Source of the DNA: Azorinus chamasolen
Lineage: Eukaryota; Mollusca; Bivalvia; Cardiida; Solecurtidae
Assembly: GCA_963576725.1 (NCBI GenBank)
Contig: OY755242.1
Location: 23,828,656 to 23,892,655, forward strand
Direction of reading: 5' to 3'
DNA length: 64,000 nt
Shown here piece by piece: positions 11,131 through 23,700 of the stretch; the first letter of the stretch is position 1, and each line of letters opens with the position of its first letter. The position numbers were made by a program, and so were the translations under genes. The notes beneath the pieces were generated by a model, which worked only from the letters and a program-made list of their open reading frames with translations, ran no database searches and was not told the DNA's origin.

Positions 11131-11640
11131 GAATGTCATACACCATTTCATCTGCGTCAATTGACATTTAAAGTAAAACTCCTTTAGGACAGACGTTCCA
11201 ATTAGCATATACGCTGGTCAGTAGAACAGGTGACAGCCTAATGCAGGGTGAAAGGTATGATAAACTATCCTAAAAGGAGCCTTCGACATCATCCTGCATT
11301 AAGCAGCCATTTGCAAAAAAAAAATAGATTATTTTTTAGTAAAATTCCGATTCAAAGAGGTTTTATTGTACCGATTTTGGCATCCGTATATAGCTATTGT
11401 ACTCAAACCTATTTGATAAACTTAGACCAATATGGCCTGACAGATAAGGGCGCAGACCAATATGGCCTAATAGATAAGGGACCGAGTCCCAGATTGGCGT
11501 CAACTTTTAACGTTTTCGCTGCTACATATTTTCATCTGCTAATTCGTATTGTCTGCTATAGTTTTCATTGTTCTAGTTTCCATTTTCATGCAGAACGTTA
11601 TCACAGTATCACAGTATCACAGTATCACACAGTATCACAG

Positions 11641-12002
11641 TACAGTACTCCCTCTCCACAACGACACCCTTTGGGATACGAAGATTGTATGTGTTGTTCA
11701 GAGGGAGTTGTTATAGGGAGGGAAAATCAAACATAATTAGCTTGTTTGCAGATCCGCAGATCAGGTGTATTTCGAGAACTAAAACCGTTATGCCTCAATC
11801 AAACCCTATGTTGTGATCACTCTTTAGAATCGTCACAAAGTGACGATTCTAAAGAGTGGTCACAACATAGGGTTTGATAGAGGCATAAAGAAAATACGAT
11901 AGAAAAAAGTTGTTTCTTGAGCCTTGTTCGGAAACAGTGACATGCGATGTTGTAAGGAGGGACTCGTTATTGAGAGCGCCGTTGTAGGGAGGGAGCACTG
12001 TA
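11641..12002. mobile_element. 362-bp mariner-like MITE, reverse orientation
   Basis: Same family as 7672-8036, inverted. Ends are TACAGTACTCCCTCTCC and GGAGGGAGCACTGTA. Confidence 0.85.
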
Positions 12003-12241
12003 TCACATAGTTTGGATCCTGATGAGATTCAGAGTTATTCCCATTTCATCTGGATCCAACCTTGTTGTTTGCATAGGTGATCACTCATTCGCCATCAGTA
12101 GCAATACGTAACCCTTTCCGTGTTCTATCTTTATTCTAAACTTCAATACCTACTGAATATTCATGGACAATATATGGAAGATGGAACATTGTAGCCATTC
12201 ATTCTAGAAAGTGAAGAACCAGATCTTTCAAATTCCAGTAA

Positions 12242-12309
12242 GCAAACATAGCAGTCCCTGATCAAACGGTTCCTGTATGAGCCGTCTGATCTGGGTCTAC
12301 TCTGTTTGC
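12242..12309. repeat. Short palindromic hairpin element
   Basis: Ends GCAAACATAGCAG and CTACTCTGTTTGC. Confidence 0.75.
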
Positions 12310-12646
12310 AAATGCATGAACACACGTTCATATGAAGGAAAGGGTTATAAGTCTTTATCTGTCCGTTGGTGTTACAGGACGCATATGTATATGTTACGTA
12401 ACCCGTAACCTATTGGAGACGCTTTTCGTCACCAGGGTAGATCTAGAACACACGGTTCCTGGAGGAACCACCAGATCAGACTATGTTCTGTTTGCTAATA
12501 AAACAATATAGATTTGATTTTTTACAGTTTGTGCCATGGTAAACATTTCTGTGGTCATAATGCATTTCTAAACAATTCAGCTGATTAATGATAACAGTCA
12601 CTATTAACCCTTTCATCGCCGATGTCGCATAAATGCACCACGACAA

Positions 12647-12709
12647 ATAGTGCAGTCTCAGATCAGACGCCGCCTTTACAAGGCGGCGTCTGATCAGGGA
12701 CTTCACTTT
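12647..12709. repeat. Palindromic hairpin, GCCGCC core variant
   Basis: GATCAGACGCCGCC and GGCGGCGTCTGATC with a short loop. It is absent from the two other module copies. Confidence 0.8.
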
Positions 12710-12949
12710 TTGTCTCAGTCTGTAGTTCTAAATCTGTGTTTTATTCCTTTGAAACTTTTTCCATACATGAATGTTCACGAGGTAAAGGTTTGCGGTACAT
12801 CAGTGCCCCTTCATGTCCCTACATTAAGTCCTGAATAAAAACCACACCCTATTTTATCCAACACATGTTTGTAGATAAGCTACATGTATATGGCAATACA
12901 GTAAAACCTGTCTTCACCGACCATTAAAATTAGGAATAATTCTAGGGGT

Positions 12950-13159
12950 TTAACCCAGTCCCTCATATGCTATATTGAGGCATAACCTCTTTGAAAAAAT
13001 CTACCGAAAAGGAGCATTTGCTAGAGAAAAGGAAACTTTTATAATTGTGTAGATTTGAAACGATTGTGATATGGAGCAGATGCTCTATTTATCACAATGG
13101 TTTCAAAATGTGACTTTTATAGAGACGTCAAAAGGCGTCAATATGAGGTAATGAGTTAA
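12950..13159. mobile_element. TTAA-type MITE, module copy 1
   Basis: Same ends and a shortened central palindrome (GATATGGAGCAGATGCTC). Its right end is the start of the tandem array at 13120-13440. Confidence 0.8.
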
Positions 13160-13440
13160 AAGGCGTCAATATGAGGGAATGGGTTAAAAGTCGTCAATAT
13201 AAGGGAATTGGTTAACAGGCTTCAATATGAGAGAATGGGTTAAAAGGCATCAATATAAGGGGATGGGTTTAAATGCGTCAATATGAGAGAATGGGTTAAA
13301 AGGCATCAATATAAGGGGATGGGTTAAAATGCGTCAATATGAGAGAATGGGTTAAAAGGCATCAATATAAGGGGATGGGTTAAAATGCGTCAATATGAGA
13401 GAATGGGTTAAAAGGCATCAATATAAGGAATTGGGTTAAG
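13120..13440. repeat. About 32-bp tandem array grown from a MITE end, copy 1
   Basis: About nine units resembling AAAAGGCGTCAATATGAGGG then AATGGGTT. The unit equals the terminal part of the adjacent MITE. Paralogous arrays have fewer units (28640-28790, 50290-50436). Confidence 0.85.
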
Positions 13441-13737
13441 ACAGGTGGTACCTGAATGCGTGAAAAGGGATTTATATGATGGAAATGGTATATCTTTGGT
13501 AAATTCTGGATTTTTAAGACAGGTGGTAACTTCGTGCGGGACGAAAGGCACATCTGCAAAAAAACACCAGCCCTTCGCGACCTCCATATTTATTCATAGT
13601 ATGGTCTCTATTGACAGGTACTATTGTACAGCTGTAAAGCTACCATTATATTGTAACATAAAAAGTTGGTATTAATAAACAATGGTACATAATGTACATG
13701 AAATAAAACCAGCATACAAAAAAGGTAAAACTTAAAA

Positions 13738-13952
13738 CACAATAGAACCTGTCCTAAGGGGCCATTCATTGACTGAACATAGATGTCTTAAAAACTTAAA
13801 GGCATTTGGTTGCTTAATGCACGGCAAAATTAATGCAGAAATTTCCCATAGGAGCTTTCTGCATCACCCTTGACCTGCAATGAGCTACCACTTGTCATAC
13901 AGACCCATAATCAGACCTCTTTTGATGGCGGCTTAAGACAGGTTCCACTGTG
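13738..13952. mobile_element. Related MITE, module copy 1
   Basis: Imperfect ends CACAATAGAACCTGTCC and GACAGGTTCCACTGTG. The internal hairpin is GCTTAATGCACGG and CCTGCAATGAGC. Partners lie at 29321-29533 and 50970-51181. Confidence 0.7.
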
Positions 13953-14083
13953 CATACATATGTATGACAATATTGCAACGTTCACAACATATGTTTCTAT
14001 TTGCTTCAACACATAACCTGACTCAAATTTGCAAACATCTTGTATCAAGATGAGATACTCAAGAGGATGAACTCATAGTGTGC

Positions 14084-14299
14084 TTAACCCATTCCCTCAT
14101 ATTGACGCCTTTGACGCCTCTGCAAAACTTACCTGTTGAAACCATTGTGATAAATAGAGCATTTGCTCCTATAGGATCAAATGCTCTATTTATCACAATG
14201 GTTTCAAATTACAAAATACTATTGTTTTTCTTTTCTCTAGTAATGTTCCTTTTCGGAAGATGTATTCATCTAAAAATAGCCTATGAGGTAATGGGTTAA
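14084..14299. mobile_element. TTAA-type MITE
   Basis: Ends TTAACCCATTCCCTCATATT and TATGAGGTAATGGGTTAA, with an intact central palindrome. The paralogous places (29675, 51325) lack it, so it inserted after duplication or was lost there. Confidence 0.85.
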
Positions 14300-14620
14300 A
14301 CAGGATTGTATCTACGACGGACGTCTAACACTGTTGGCGCCAATTAAATTTCTTCGTCAGCTACATATGGCGTGTCAGGCGTTGCAATATCGTATAATAT
14401 TTATATTTATTGTGTAATTTTATATATTTAGTTTATATATCTATTGTATATATTTTATACATTCATTGTATAATATATATAATCGCAAGTGGACAGAAGA
14501 ACGTTTGACCATGGCAGAAACTGTAAAATTATATATGTATTATATGATAAGCAAACAGAGCAGATATATCTTATATAATAAATATATAAAATCATACAAT
14601 AAATATATATTTTATGCAAT

Positions 14621-15440
14621 ATACCGTCAGGTAATTGGTATTCCTATAGGTACGAATTGTGCACCACTTGTCGCAGATTTGTTTTTGTACTGCTATGAGA
14701 GAGATTTCATGTTGCGTTTGAATCCTCAATCACAAGAAGATGTTATAAAAGCCTTCAATGAAACTTGTCGATATTTGGATGATATTTTTAACTTAGATAA
14801 CCCTTTCTTTGATGCTCTGATTCCTACAATTTATCCTAATGACCTCAATGTTTTTGAATAAAGCTAACCCGTCCGACAATTATGCAGCGTTTCTTGATCT
14901 AGACCTTAAAATTGATAATGGAATGATTTCTTCTAAAATATATGACAAGGATATGATTTTGATTTTAATATTGTAAATTTTCCTCATCTTGACGGAGATG
15001 TTCCCCGTGCTCCAATTTACGGGGTTTATATATCTCAACTTATTCGTTTTGCTAGAGCTTGTTCATCTATTGACGATTTTAACAGTCGAAATCTCATTTT
15101 AACTGAAACACTGCTTAAGCAAGGATATAGATACCATAAACTAAGAAAAACTTTCTCTAAATTTTACTATCGAAATCTCTCGCTTATTGGCAAGTACCAA
15201 TGTAATCTCGTGGCGCTTCTGCGACACGGTATTTCACATCCTGAATTTTATGGTGATGTGATTTACAAACTTCGTAAAATTATTGGACATACGCATTTTC
15301 TCAATTTGTTCATCAAAAAATTCATTAAAAAGGGATATGATCCTGTAGTACTACAACATACTGCATGTTTGGTTGTGAACCCTTTTACAGTTGGCAATCA
15401 CGCTGGCCTCTTTGCCTGTACGCTGACAAGAAAGGTTTAG
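14621..15440 (+). pseudogene. Naiad reverse transcriptase fragment, frameshifted
   Basis: It contains motif B, motif C (CRYLDDIF), then a frameshift. After that come FARACSSIDDFNSRN-like and YRYHKLRKTFSKFYYR segments in shifted frames, and a C-terminal segment ending ACTLTRKV with TAG at 15438. It cannot encode an active enzyme. Confidence 0.85.
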
Positions 15441-15502
15441 TAATCTATGAAGGAGACCTCTTAAATCCAGAAATGGAAGGAGAACGTCGGATATCTGTAC
15501 TA
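15438..15502 (+). promoter_or_regulatory. Decayed SECIS-like element
   Basis: It is in the same place as 46032-46096. The quartet, AAA and apical parts are kept. One helix I base (TAGTAA) and one helix II base (GGAGACC) are changed, so pairing is weaker. Confidence 0.6.
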
Positions 15503-15998
15503 TTTCGTTTTTGTCGTACCCTTTATTACTTTTCTACAGTTACTCTGTTTGCAGCTCAATCATTGGGTACACTAGCGATAGGTGGATACAGTTTGTCCAC
15601 TTAAATGTTTTCGTTATACATGCACTTTACCACTGTATTTGCCATCGCGGTTGTTGTAGATTAGTCGGAGAGGGGATACGTGTATTTACATTGTTTGTCT
15701 TTTAGGGTGGGGATGGAATAAGTGTGCCCATAAACCGGTTTAACCCCCAGTGACTTTTGTCACTGACTGTTCCAAGGCGGTACTTCCATCTTCCCCCTAT
15801 TGTATGTTTGTTTTGTCTTTGTGCGTCTCGTGATGTTTTTATAGTTATGTACATTTGCTGTTTCCTTGTGTTGCTGTTCGGGCGACTGTTTGTTCTGTAT
15901 GTGGTGTTTCCTGCATGACTCATTTTTGTACTTTTTCGTTCTGTTTCAGACGCGCTGTGACAGTGCTAGTAACAAAATCAATTGTTTAAAATATATCA

Positions 15999-16295
15999 CC
16001 TCCCTTCAGAATTTATAATCTTTACAACAGCAGGTGTTAAGTGTTTGTGTGGCGGCCGTAAAACGTCGCCCCGTACTTCATTCTCAGTGTTATTATACCT
16101 TCTGATCCTTCGAGATCATGAATTTCAGTACTTCTTGTTCTGAAAATTGAATACCGCTTAAGCCGGTGTTAGGGGCGTGAGCAGTGTTGCACTTTCAATT
16201 ACTGCTCATGAACAGACTCAATAAAACCGAGTCTGCAATTTTCTCTTTTTGTGTTGCAATTTTTGCCTTCGGGGGATCACCTCCCTTCAGAATTA
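15999..16295. mobile_element. B-specific insert bounded by ATCACCTCCCTTCAGAATT
   Basis: The 19-mer ATCACCTCCCTTCAGAATT occurs at both ends (about 15999 and 16276). The equivalent places at 33225 and 56040 have neither the insert nor the 19-mer, so the repeat belongs to the element. Inside are TGTGGCGGCCGTAAAACGTC, resembling the Naiad leader, and CAATAAAACCGAGTCTGC with a possible poly(A) signal. The class is uncertain: solo LTR or pseudo-LTR remnant. Confidence 0.55.
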
Positions 16296-16964
16296 AAGAA
16301 TGAATGAACAAATGAATGAATGAATGAATGCACTATTTTTGTGTAACGGCGTTAGCTCAAGTAGTCATAATGACGTATTTACCCTGAGCCCTAAAACAAA
16401 AGCATTTCATACAAAATGCAAAACAGAAGCACATACATCTATATGCACAACAAATCAATATATCCAACTTTTCAGAAATAACTCTTTGCACGCTAAATAA
16501 TTTTGCTTCTAAATATCAGTAATGAAACTCAAAGTAACTTGGCGTCAACTCTAGATCCATTGTGATTATGGTTTTGCCAAAGAGTTAATGAGATAAAGAG
16601 AAAATGATTATTTTATTACAAGTCTGTGAAAGAATCATTATTGTTTACTAATAATATTACAATAAATTAATCTATAAAGTTCAAAATATCGTTATGCTTG
16701 TCAACACTGTTATGTTCGAACGTTTTTGTCATGTCCGTTTCAATGCATTATTGTAATACTATTGAAAATTACATTAGCAGCATAAACATCCCAAGCAGCC
16801 AGTGACTGTATTCCTATGCCGAGTTTTGCTTGACGTTGAAGAACCGTTTCCTCAGTAATTATTCATGCAAAAGCTAATGCAATCGTATAGTACTTAGCTA
16901 ATGTTTTATTATGACACAATATACAATGGAACTATTACACTGGCAAAACTATGCCATTTCATAA

Positions 16965-17031
16965 GCAAACAGAGCAGACCCTGATCGCACGGTTCCCACA
17001 GGAACCGTCAGATTTTGTCCACCCTGTTTAC
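16965..17031. repeat. Short palindromic hairpin element, upstream of gene B
   Basis: Core CACGGTTCCCACAGGAACCG. Partners at 33965-34031 and 56457-56523. Confidence 0.8.
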
Positions 17032-17547
17032 AAGTCGTTATAAGGTGGCTATTCACTTTGAAAACATGTCCGCTAAAGACATGTGAAAATATGAACTCAT
17101 GTCCAATTTAGATGAGAGGCATGTGAGCTATGTCAACTACTCTAGAAATTCCTGACATTCCATTAACAGAAACTAATCATTAAGGTGGTTTTGAAATTGC
17201 CTTCGTACAGTTATATTAATCCTTACCCCGTTATGAAACAATAATGTCGTCTTTAATAGGGATCTGGTACAAATTTTACTACATGTACTTCAAAATCAAA
17301 CAAAGCTTTGAGAAACTAATGACAGGGTGTCAAACAGCTTAGATCCGTGATGAGGCATCGTAATACTCAGTGTCTCACCTGGATCGTTGCTGTTTGCAAA
17401 TGCGAAGCAAGTCGCAAATAACATGATAATGGATAGGTTCGAATATCTGACACAGTTCACGTTGCCAAAACTTATCAGTTATTACTGTGGATTGCCATCA
17501 TGTTGTAACCTTCAGATTGTGGTCAGAGAAAGTATTTAGGGCAAACG

Positions 17548-17707
17548 ATGAGGACGGTGTTCAAGTGTATTCTGGTGGCTGCCTTCCTCGGGCTAGTGCA
17601 ATGTTACGAGGACAAAACTGTGTACCAGTATTTGGTGGACAACGGTTACACAGAATTTGTCAAACTCTTGAATGAGGCAGGGTTACAGAAACAGCTGATT
17701 GGACAAG
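17548..17707 (+). CDS. Gene B exon 1 (signal peptide)
   Basis: ATG at 17548, donor AAG|GTTTGT. It encodes a hydrophobic leader, then YEDKTVYQYLVDNGYTEF, the first helix of FAS1-1. The intron is in phase 1. Confidence 0.9.
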
Positions 17708-20700
17708 GTTTGTAAATTATGACAAATGACGTAGGTATTGATAATTAATTCCGTCGTATGTTTCCTAAGGTAACAGTTTGTTACGTGATGTGGTGGCTAT
17801 TTACCCAAATACAAATGGTTATTATATAGAATTCATTAATTCCTTTACACTTTACCTCATGAATATTCATGTAAGTAATAATGATAGCATGATTATTACT
17901 TAGATTAGATTTTTAAGGCATATAAAACATAGGAAATTTGGCTATGGCAGAAATTATCTAAAGTGACGGACATTGGAATCTTATGAAGCTGGTAACTGCT
18001 TAATACGGGGGACAATAATACACCAAAATCCAATAGGAGCTTTCTGTATTACTTTTGACCTGCATTAAGCTACAACCTTTTGATGGTAACCTAACATATG
18101 TTCTACTTTATTATTTTACAAGCAAATAGAGCAAGCTCCAGTACTATTATAATACATATTGACCGAGAAATCCTAAACGTATCAACTCACAGATAGGGGA
18201 TTACAGATATCTTAATGGGGATTACTTGTACATTTTACAGCGAGGTATCCGCTATCGGCCAAGGAATATTTAATGGCATTTATTTGGTTTCAAAACTCAT
18301 TGTTCTCTTAAAGGTCCTTTCACTGTATTTGCGCCAACAAACGCTGCGCTCTCCAGCTTAGATCCAGCGGTGAGTTCCGCCATTGCCAACAACCCTTCGC
18401 AAAAGAAGTCCATAGTGAAATACCACATTGCTGCAAACTTCCTACTGGTTCCACAAGTGCATGGCCAACAAAATGTAGACACAATGGCTGGCCAAAGCAT
18501 CGAGGCATTACATATAGGATCGGTAAGTTATGATAATAATCATCCGCCCTGGTTCAAATTACCGGTTCGAATCTGACCCGAGTAAACGCAATGGATACAC
18601 AAATGTATTTCCATTTTCTGTAAAAAAAAAAACAAGGTATACATTATAAGTATAATTTAAGCTGCAATTACATTGACGTATATTTCGGTTTAAGTTCTAC
18701 CTATGTTACTTATGTATAGAATTGAAACCTATTTGTCGCATATTATATTTTGTCAGCTTGTCCAATAAGTTACTGACATCTATGTGTTTAGCAAATAGTC
18801 TTGTTCCTGATCAGACGGTTGTTTCAGGAGCCCTATGATTTTGGTCAAGCCTATTTGCTTATTCCAATATTAGGTCAAAACCGTGTTGGTAATTTCGCAA
18901 CCATGGGCGCGGGAGTAACAGTATTAAACTACAGTACAATTTGTGTTAACATTAGACATTCTGTTGATGTATTCAACGTTTTGAATTTGATATCTGGATG
19001 GAGAACAATTAAATCGTTATAGTCGTTTACTACTTTCTGCCCCGCAAGTCTCTGTTGTTAAAGCATTACTCATACGCGTCATAAAACCTCTTAATGAATA
19101 GACATGGTTGATTTTAAAAGCGGGTGATTGCTTAAAGCATGTAAAATAAGTGCGTGAAGTTCGTTCCTATGAAAGTGTTTTGCATACCTTTCGTCCGGCA
19201 TTGAGCAACCACCTATCTATGAGACCTTGATTTATACCTATTATGGTGATAGCAATACAGAAGAACCTTACGAAGCGGCCATTAATTTATTGAACACATG
19301 AATCTTAAAAGGTAGGCGGTTGCTTAATGCAGGGCAAAGGTAATGCAGAAAGCTCCTATAATTTTGACCTGCATTAAGCGAGTTGGTGTGTTCTGAATTA
19401 ATGTTACGCTACGATTTAAATAATAATGTGTTATAACTCCAACACTAAAATGAAGTGGTATAAACCACTCTTTCTAGCACCTCTCTTTAATTCTTTCCAG
19501 TTTTGTTTCATTAAGGGAACCATTTTGTCATTCTCAATAACAGTACCTACAATCGCTGCAAGTAATATGGGTTTTACATGTTTCGTGTAAATAAAATACC
19601 TTCGTCGAATTCCATTGACCTTCTGACCTCCACTAGTTCTAGATAATGAAATGGACGTACTGTATTTTAATTTTGCAGTCATTGATTCTCAACAACGTCA
19701 CCCATGTTGATAATGCCCCCAACAACGACATCATCTGCAACAATGGTATCGTGCAGCCCATCGACAAACTATTGATTCCTCCCGTGTTCGGAACTGACGA
19801 CATCGCTTCAGTCCTCATCGAGAGGGACGACCTGTTCCAGGAATTTTTCATGTCAATCCTTCTTGCAAATATGACGTCGTACTTTAAAAGTAAGTGCAAG
19901 AGCAGCGTCCTCCAATTTCTCAACAAAGCTTGTTAAACCCATTGCCTCATAGGCTATATCTAGGTACAGCCATTTTTAATAAATCTATCAAAAAAGGAGC
20001 ATTAGTTAGAGAAAAGGATTTTTCAGAATTTTGTAGTTTGAAACCATTGTGATAAATATAGCATTTGCTCCTATAGGAGCAAATGTTCTATTTATCACAA
20101 TGGTTTCACAAAGTGTCTTTTACAGTCGTCATAAGTCGTCAATATGAGGGAATTGGTTAAATATACTTAATGAAATGAGTTTTTTGGATTGTTTCTATTT
20201 ACTTAATAAATATTTATGTCAGAAATATTAAAATCATGAATATTTATTAGCTATTTTTTATAATAGTAAATGAATACAGGAAATGCCATAGCACTAACCG
20301 AATAAGCAGATGTATATAATTTTCGTTAGATCCTGATCAGACGAGTCATGTAGGAGTAGTCTGGTCTTGGTTGATACTGTTTGCAAAGAAAGAAAGGATT
20401 GAAGAGGAGTGAACACGTCCACACGTAGGCTGCATAAACATGCAACAAGTTTTAACTGATCCTGGTTTACTGATATGCCTTATGTGATTGCAACGCTTAT
20501 TTCGAATTAATCTCTAGTGTGATAACAGATATATAATGGATCTCTACAACCAAACCAAAACAACGAAGCACGACTGAAGAAACAGTCGGATAGTTTCAAA
20601 ACAGTCGTCTACTGATTTTAAAAGTGGAATACTGTTTAAAAGTACTTGGTCATGTCCGGCTTTGAGCATATTGTCATAATTTCTAAAACCAATATCAAAA

Positions 20701-23700
20701 ACCAAATACTGCAGACCTTTTTCAAATAACCATTTCATTATTCCTCCGATCTGGCTCTAGACTGTTTGATATTGTGTATTGTATCGTTTCGTTCATTAAT
20801 TATGTTTGTGTATGACTGGGGTTAATTTATTACGGTACGAACATCAATAAGTAACTGCTTAGCCCATTTGTGACATACGGGACGTCTGATCAGAGTCTAC
20901 ATTGTTTGCTGATTATAATATAAAACAAAACGAAATTGAATATTTAGACCAGGCATTCCTTATATCACAAATGGATTAATCTAGTATACAAACATGAAAG
21001 AATCCCCTGGGCGCGAATGGGTTAATTAATGAATATTATTAAGACATGTAGTTGTTTAATACAGAACATAAGTAATGAACACCAACACGCCAACGCATGT
21101 GTTGCATTTCATCCGTTCTGCATTCAGCTACAATGTGTCATCTGTCTTAAGGACCAACCCTGATATATTTAATCGGGTTTCACTTTAGAGAAGACTTACA
21201 TATATTGTACTTAAATATACTAGACGAATATTACATGTTCATAATTTATTTTAGGTGGGGAATACACACTTTTTGCACCGATAGATGCTGCATTTGGGGA
21301 GGCTTACAAAGGCATTTTGGGATCTCACATTCCTCTTCAGAAGAGAGTAGAAATTTACAAAGGTACGTTAACTGCAATCTAGTACGTTTATAACACCTAA
21401 ATAACAACGATCTTCATTCATTACAAATAACCTCGTCCATAAGTAGAATTGATATGTTCTTCTGAGCTCTTTCGGCACCAATGTCGCCTGTTGGCACCAT
21501 TGAATACAATGCAGTCCCAGGTCAGATGCCTTTTCAAGGCAGCATCTGATCTGGGACTTCACTGTTTTCTGTATTATTTCAGCCAAAACATACAGGTTTT
21601 TAAAAACAAATGTTTTATTAATATACCTTTACTATTTAGTTTATTATGTGTCAGTTGCGAGTTTCTTGCCATATTTTCCGACGCTTGGAATATAGTCAAG
21701 GTAACAAAAAGAGCCAAACAATAATATGTGTATTACTACTATAATACCTTAGATTTTATAATAACATTTCTTGTGAAAATAGTAGTGTTGTATCATGCTT
21801 AAGTCTTTAATGAATGTAATATATGTAGAATTTATAGGACAGTATAAATTCTTTCCGCAATGCAGTGAGAATTATATAAATATAACCGTTTCAAATGCAC
21901 TTGTATTTGCTATGGCATATGTGGACGTGATTGCGATGCTTATTACACTATGAATATTATTGCAATAACATGTACATTTGCGGTCGTTATTACAATCATT
22001 GATGGAGTAATGACCATTATTTCATGTGTGACCATTTTGCATATATAAAGCGTAAATGTTTAGATGGACAAGTACCTATTGCTTTCAATCTTGTCTAGAC
22101 CATAATTGCCCATACTTTCTATTTTTAAGATTTAAATTTTTGATCAAGGGTACACCCAGATTGTAAACCTATTTTCACTATTACTAGGACTAAGTCAAAA
22201 CTGTGGTGACTGCATTTCATGATCTTTGCCAAAAACATGTGGAGATTCAAGTGAGACCCCTGATAAATCAGTACATAAACTCGTTTACAATACGAGTGTT
22301 TTATGTTAAAGGAACGAAACTTTAATATTGTCTATACTTTACAAATAGTAAATCATTTCTTTAATGAATATTCATATGACAAATAAGGAATATTAATTAG
22401 ATGAGTTTTATAATGGCATGTGAATACAGGCAATTTTGACCATTACATCAACTGTAAAGTAAGATCTATATTATATACTGCTACAGAGCAGATACTGGTT
22501 AGACAAATGCCACAAGGACAGTGTAATATTGGTTTACTCTATTTGAAAATGTCTTAAAATGCGGGATTACAGAAGGTTTGAATAAAAGACTGCATTAAAA
22601 AAGAATTGTTAACATGTATCTACTTTTAGAAATGGTTAAATACCATATAGTACCTGGTGAGCGAGCAGCTGGGGTTCTGAATGACGGAGACCAATTATAC
22701 ACCCTTCATGGAACACCGGTCAACATTACGAGAAATGCAAACGGTATCAATAATTATCAATAAACAATACTGTCGTTGCTTGCAATAAATATTAACACTA
22801 TCAATTTAGTGTATATCATTGTTATAACACAATCAATTATATCGTTATTCGTTTAGTACATATCAGTTATATTCACAATAAATACTATCATTTTTCATTT
22901 ATACTAATTACATATTTTAAATTAAATATAGGCATTCCATAAAGGGGATTTGCTCTTATATCAACGAAAAATATAACTGGGTAACTAGGTTAGTTAATGA
23001 ATAATAAAAACAAATGGTGTGTCTTTTATTGAATGTACAATGCATACTCAGATACTTTTCGATTAGTTCATACATCGTGTCTATACACAATGTTTGGATC
23101 CTGATGTCGCATTCACTTGTGGCGTACAGTACAAGCGACCACTCAAACTCAGGTGGTACCTTTACCTGGCACTGGAAGGGTTAATGCAGGGCGAAGGTTA
23201 TTTCGAAAGCTCCTCTACTTTCGGTCTGCATTATGCATCTACATATATATGTTTCAGGAGTTCAGTGATTAGTTCTTAAACCATTCCATCATAAATCTTT
23301 ATCAGATCATTTACTAGGGAATGTCCTCGCGCTAATGGAGCAAATGCTCTTTCCATCTCAATAATTTTTAAAAACGTCATTTTTGGAGGCGTCGAAAGGC
23401 GTCAATGGGGGGAATATATTAAATCAATATCGCATTAAAAGTCACTTTGTGAAACCATTGTGATAAATAGAGCATTTGCTCCTATAGGAGCAAAAGTTCT
23501 ATTTATCACAATGGTTTCAAACTACAAAATGTTCCTTTTCTCTAGTTAATGCTCCTTTTCTGTACATTTATTCAAAGTCGCAACAACTAAATATAGGCTA
23601 TGAGATAATGGGTTAAGTAGTCGCTTTAGAGGGGTTCTAATTTAACTTATTTCGAGTAGTTGTTTCGAACAGATTTAGTCAGGAGTAACGGCGTCTTTTA

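Larger units (their letters stand above)
8785..12540. other. Intergenic region between genes A and B, unique part
   Basis: I see no host gene. It holds a TCTCTG tract, hairpin elements, one decayed TTAA-type MITE and one inverted mariner-like MITE. An open frame at 11248-11736 is a chance composite that ends inside the MITE. Confidence 0.6.
12541..14614. other. Duplicated non-coding module X, copy 1
   Basis: It aligns by eye with 27571-30795 and 48781-52505 (for example ATGCATTTCTAAACAATTCA, CACACCCTATTTTATCC, GGACGTCTAACACTGTTGGC). It lacks the 5S-derived part, the hairpin at 28053 and the hAT-like MITE. No gene is seen. Confidence 0.75.
14615..15932 (+). mobile_element. 5'-truncated Naiad copy in an AT-rich microsatellite
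   Basis: Homology starts inside the RT just before motif B (GIPIGTNCAPLVADL), at the edge of an AATATATA-rich tract, and runs through the 3' UTR and pseudo-LTR to TTTTTGTACTT. The reading frame is broken: a shift occurs near 14843-14856 (LNVFE then stop), and another near 14945, where GACAAGGATATG lacks the RAGA of the full copy. The left flank matches about 30795 of the second duplication copy, and the right flank matches 33175. So about 2.4 kb of host module is absent at this insertion. Confidence 0.88.
15933..17547. other. Promoter-proximal module Y, copy 1 (upstream of gene B)
   Basis: It matches 33175-34713 and 55976-57204, beginning TTCGTTCTGTTTCAGACGCG. It includes a GAAT-rich microsatellite at about 16305-16331, one hairpin element and the TACATGTA footprint at 17279-17286. 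No TATA box is evident near the start codon. Confidence 0.7.

Noticed and set aside
11248..11736. 162-codon open frame
   Set aside because: It runs through unrelated repeats and ends inside the inverted mariner-like MITE, so it is a chance composite.
18297..18508. Minus-strand open frames opposite FAS1 exon 2 (also at 35449-35660 and 57940-58151)
   Set aside because: They are shadows of the coding exon. Splice sites, phase and domain match all support the plus strand.
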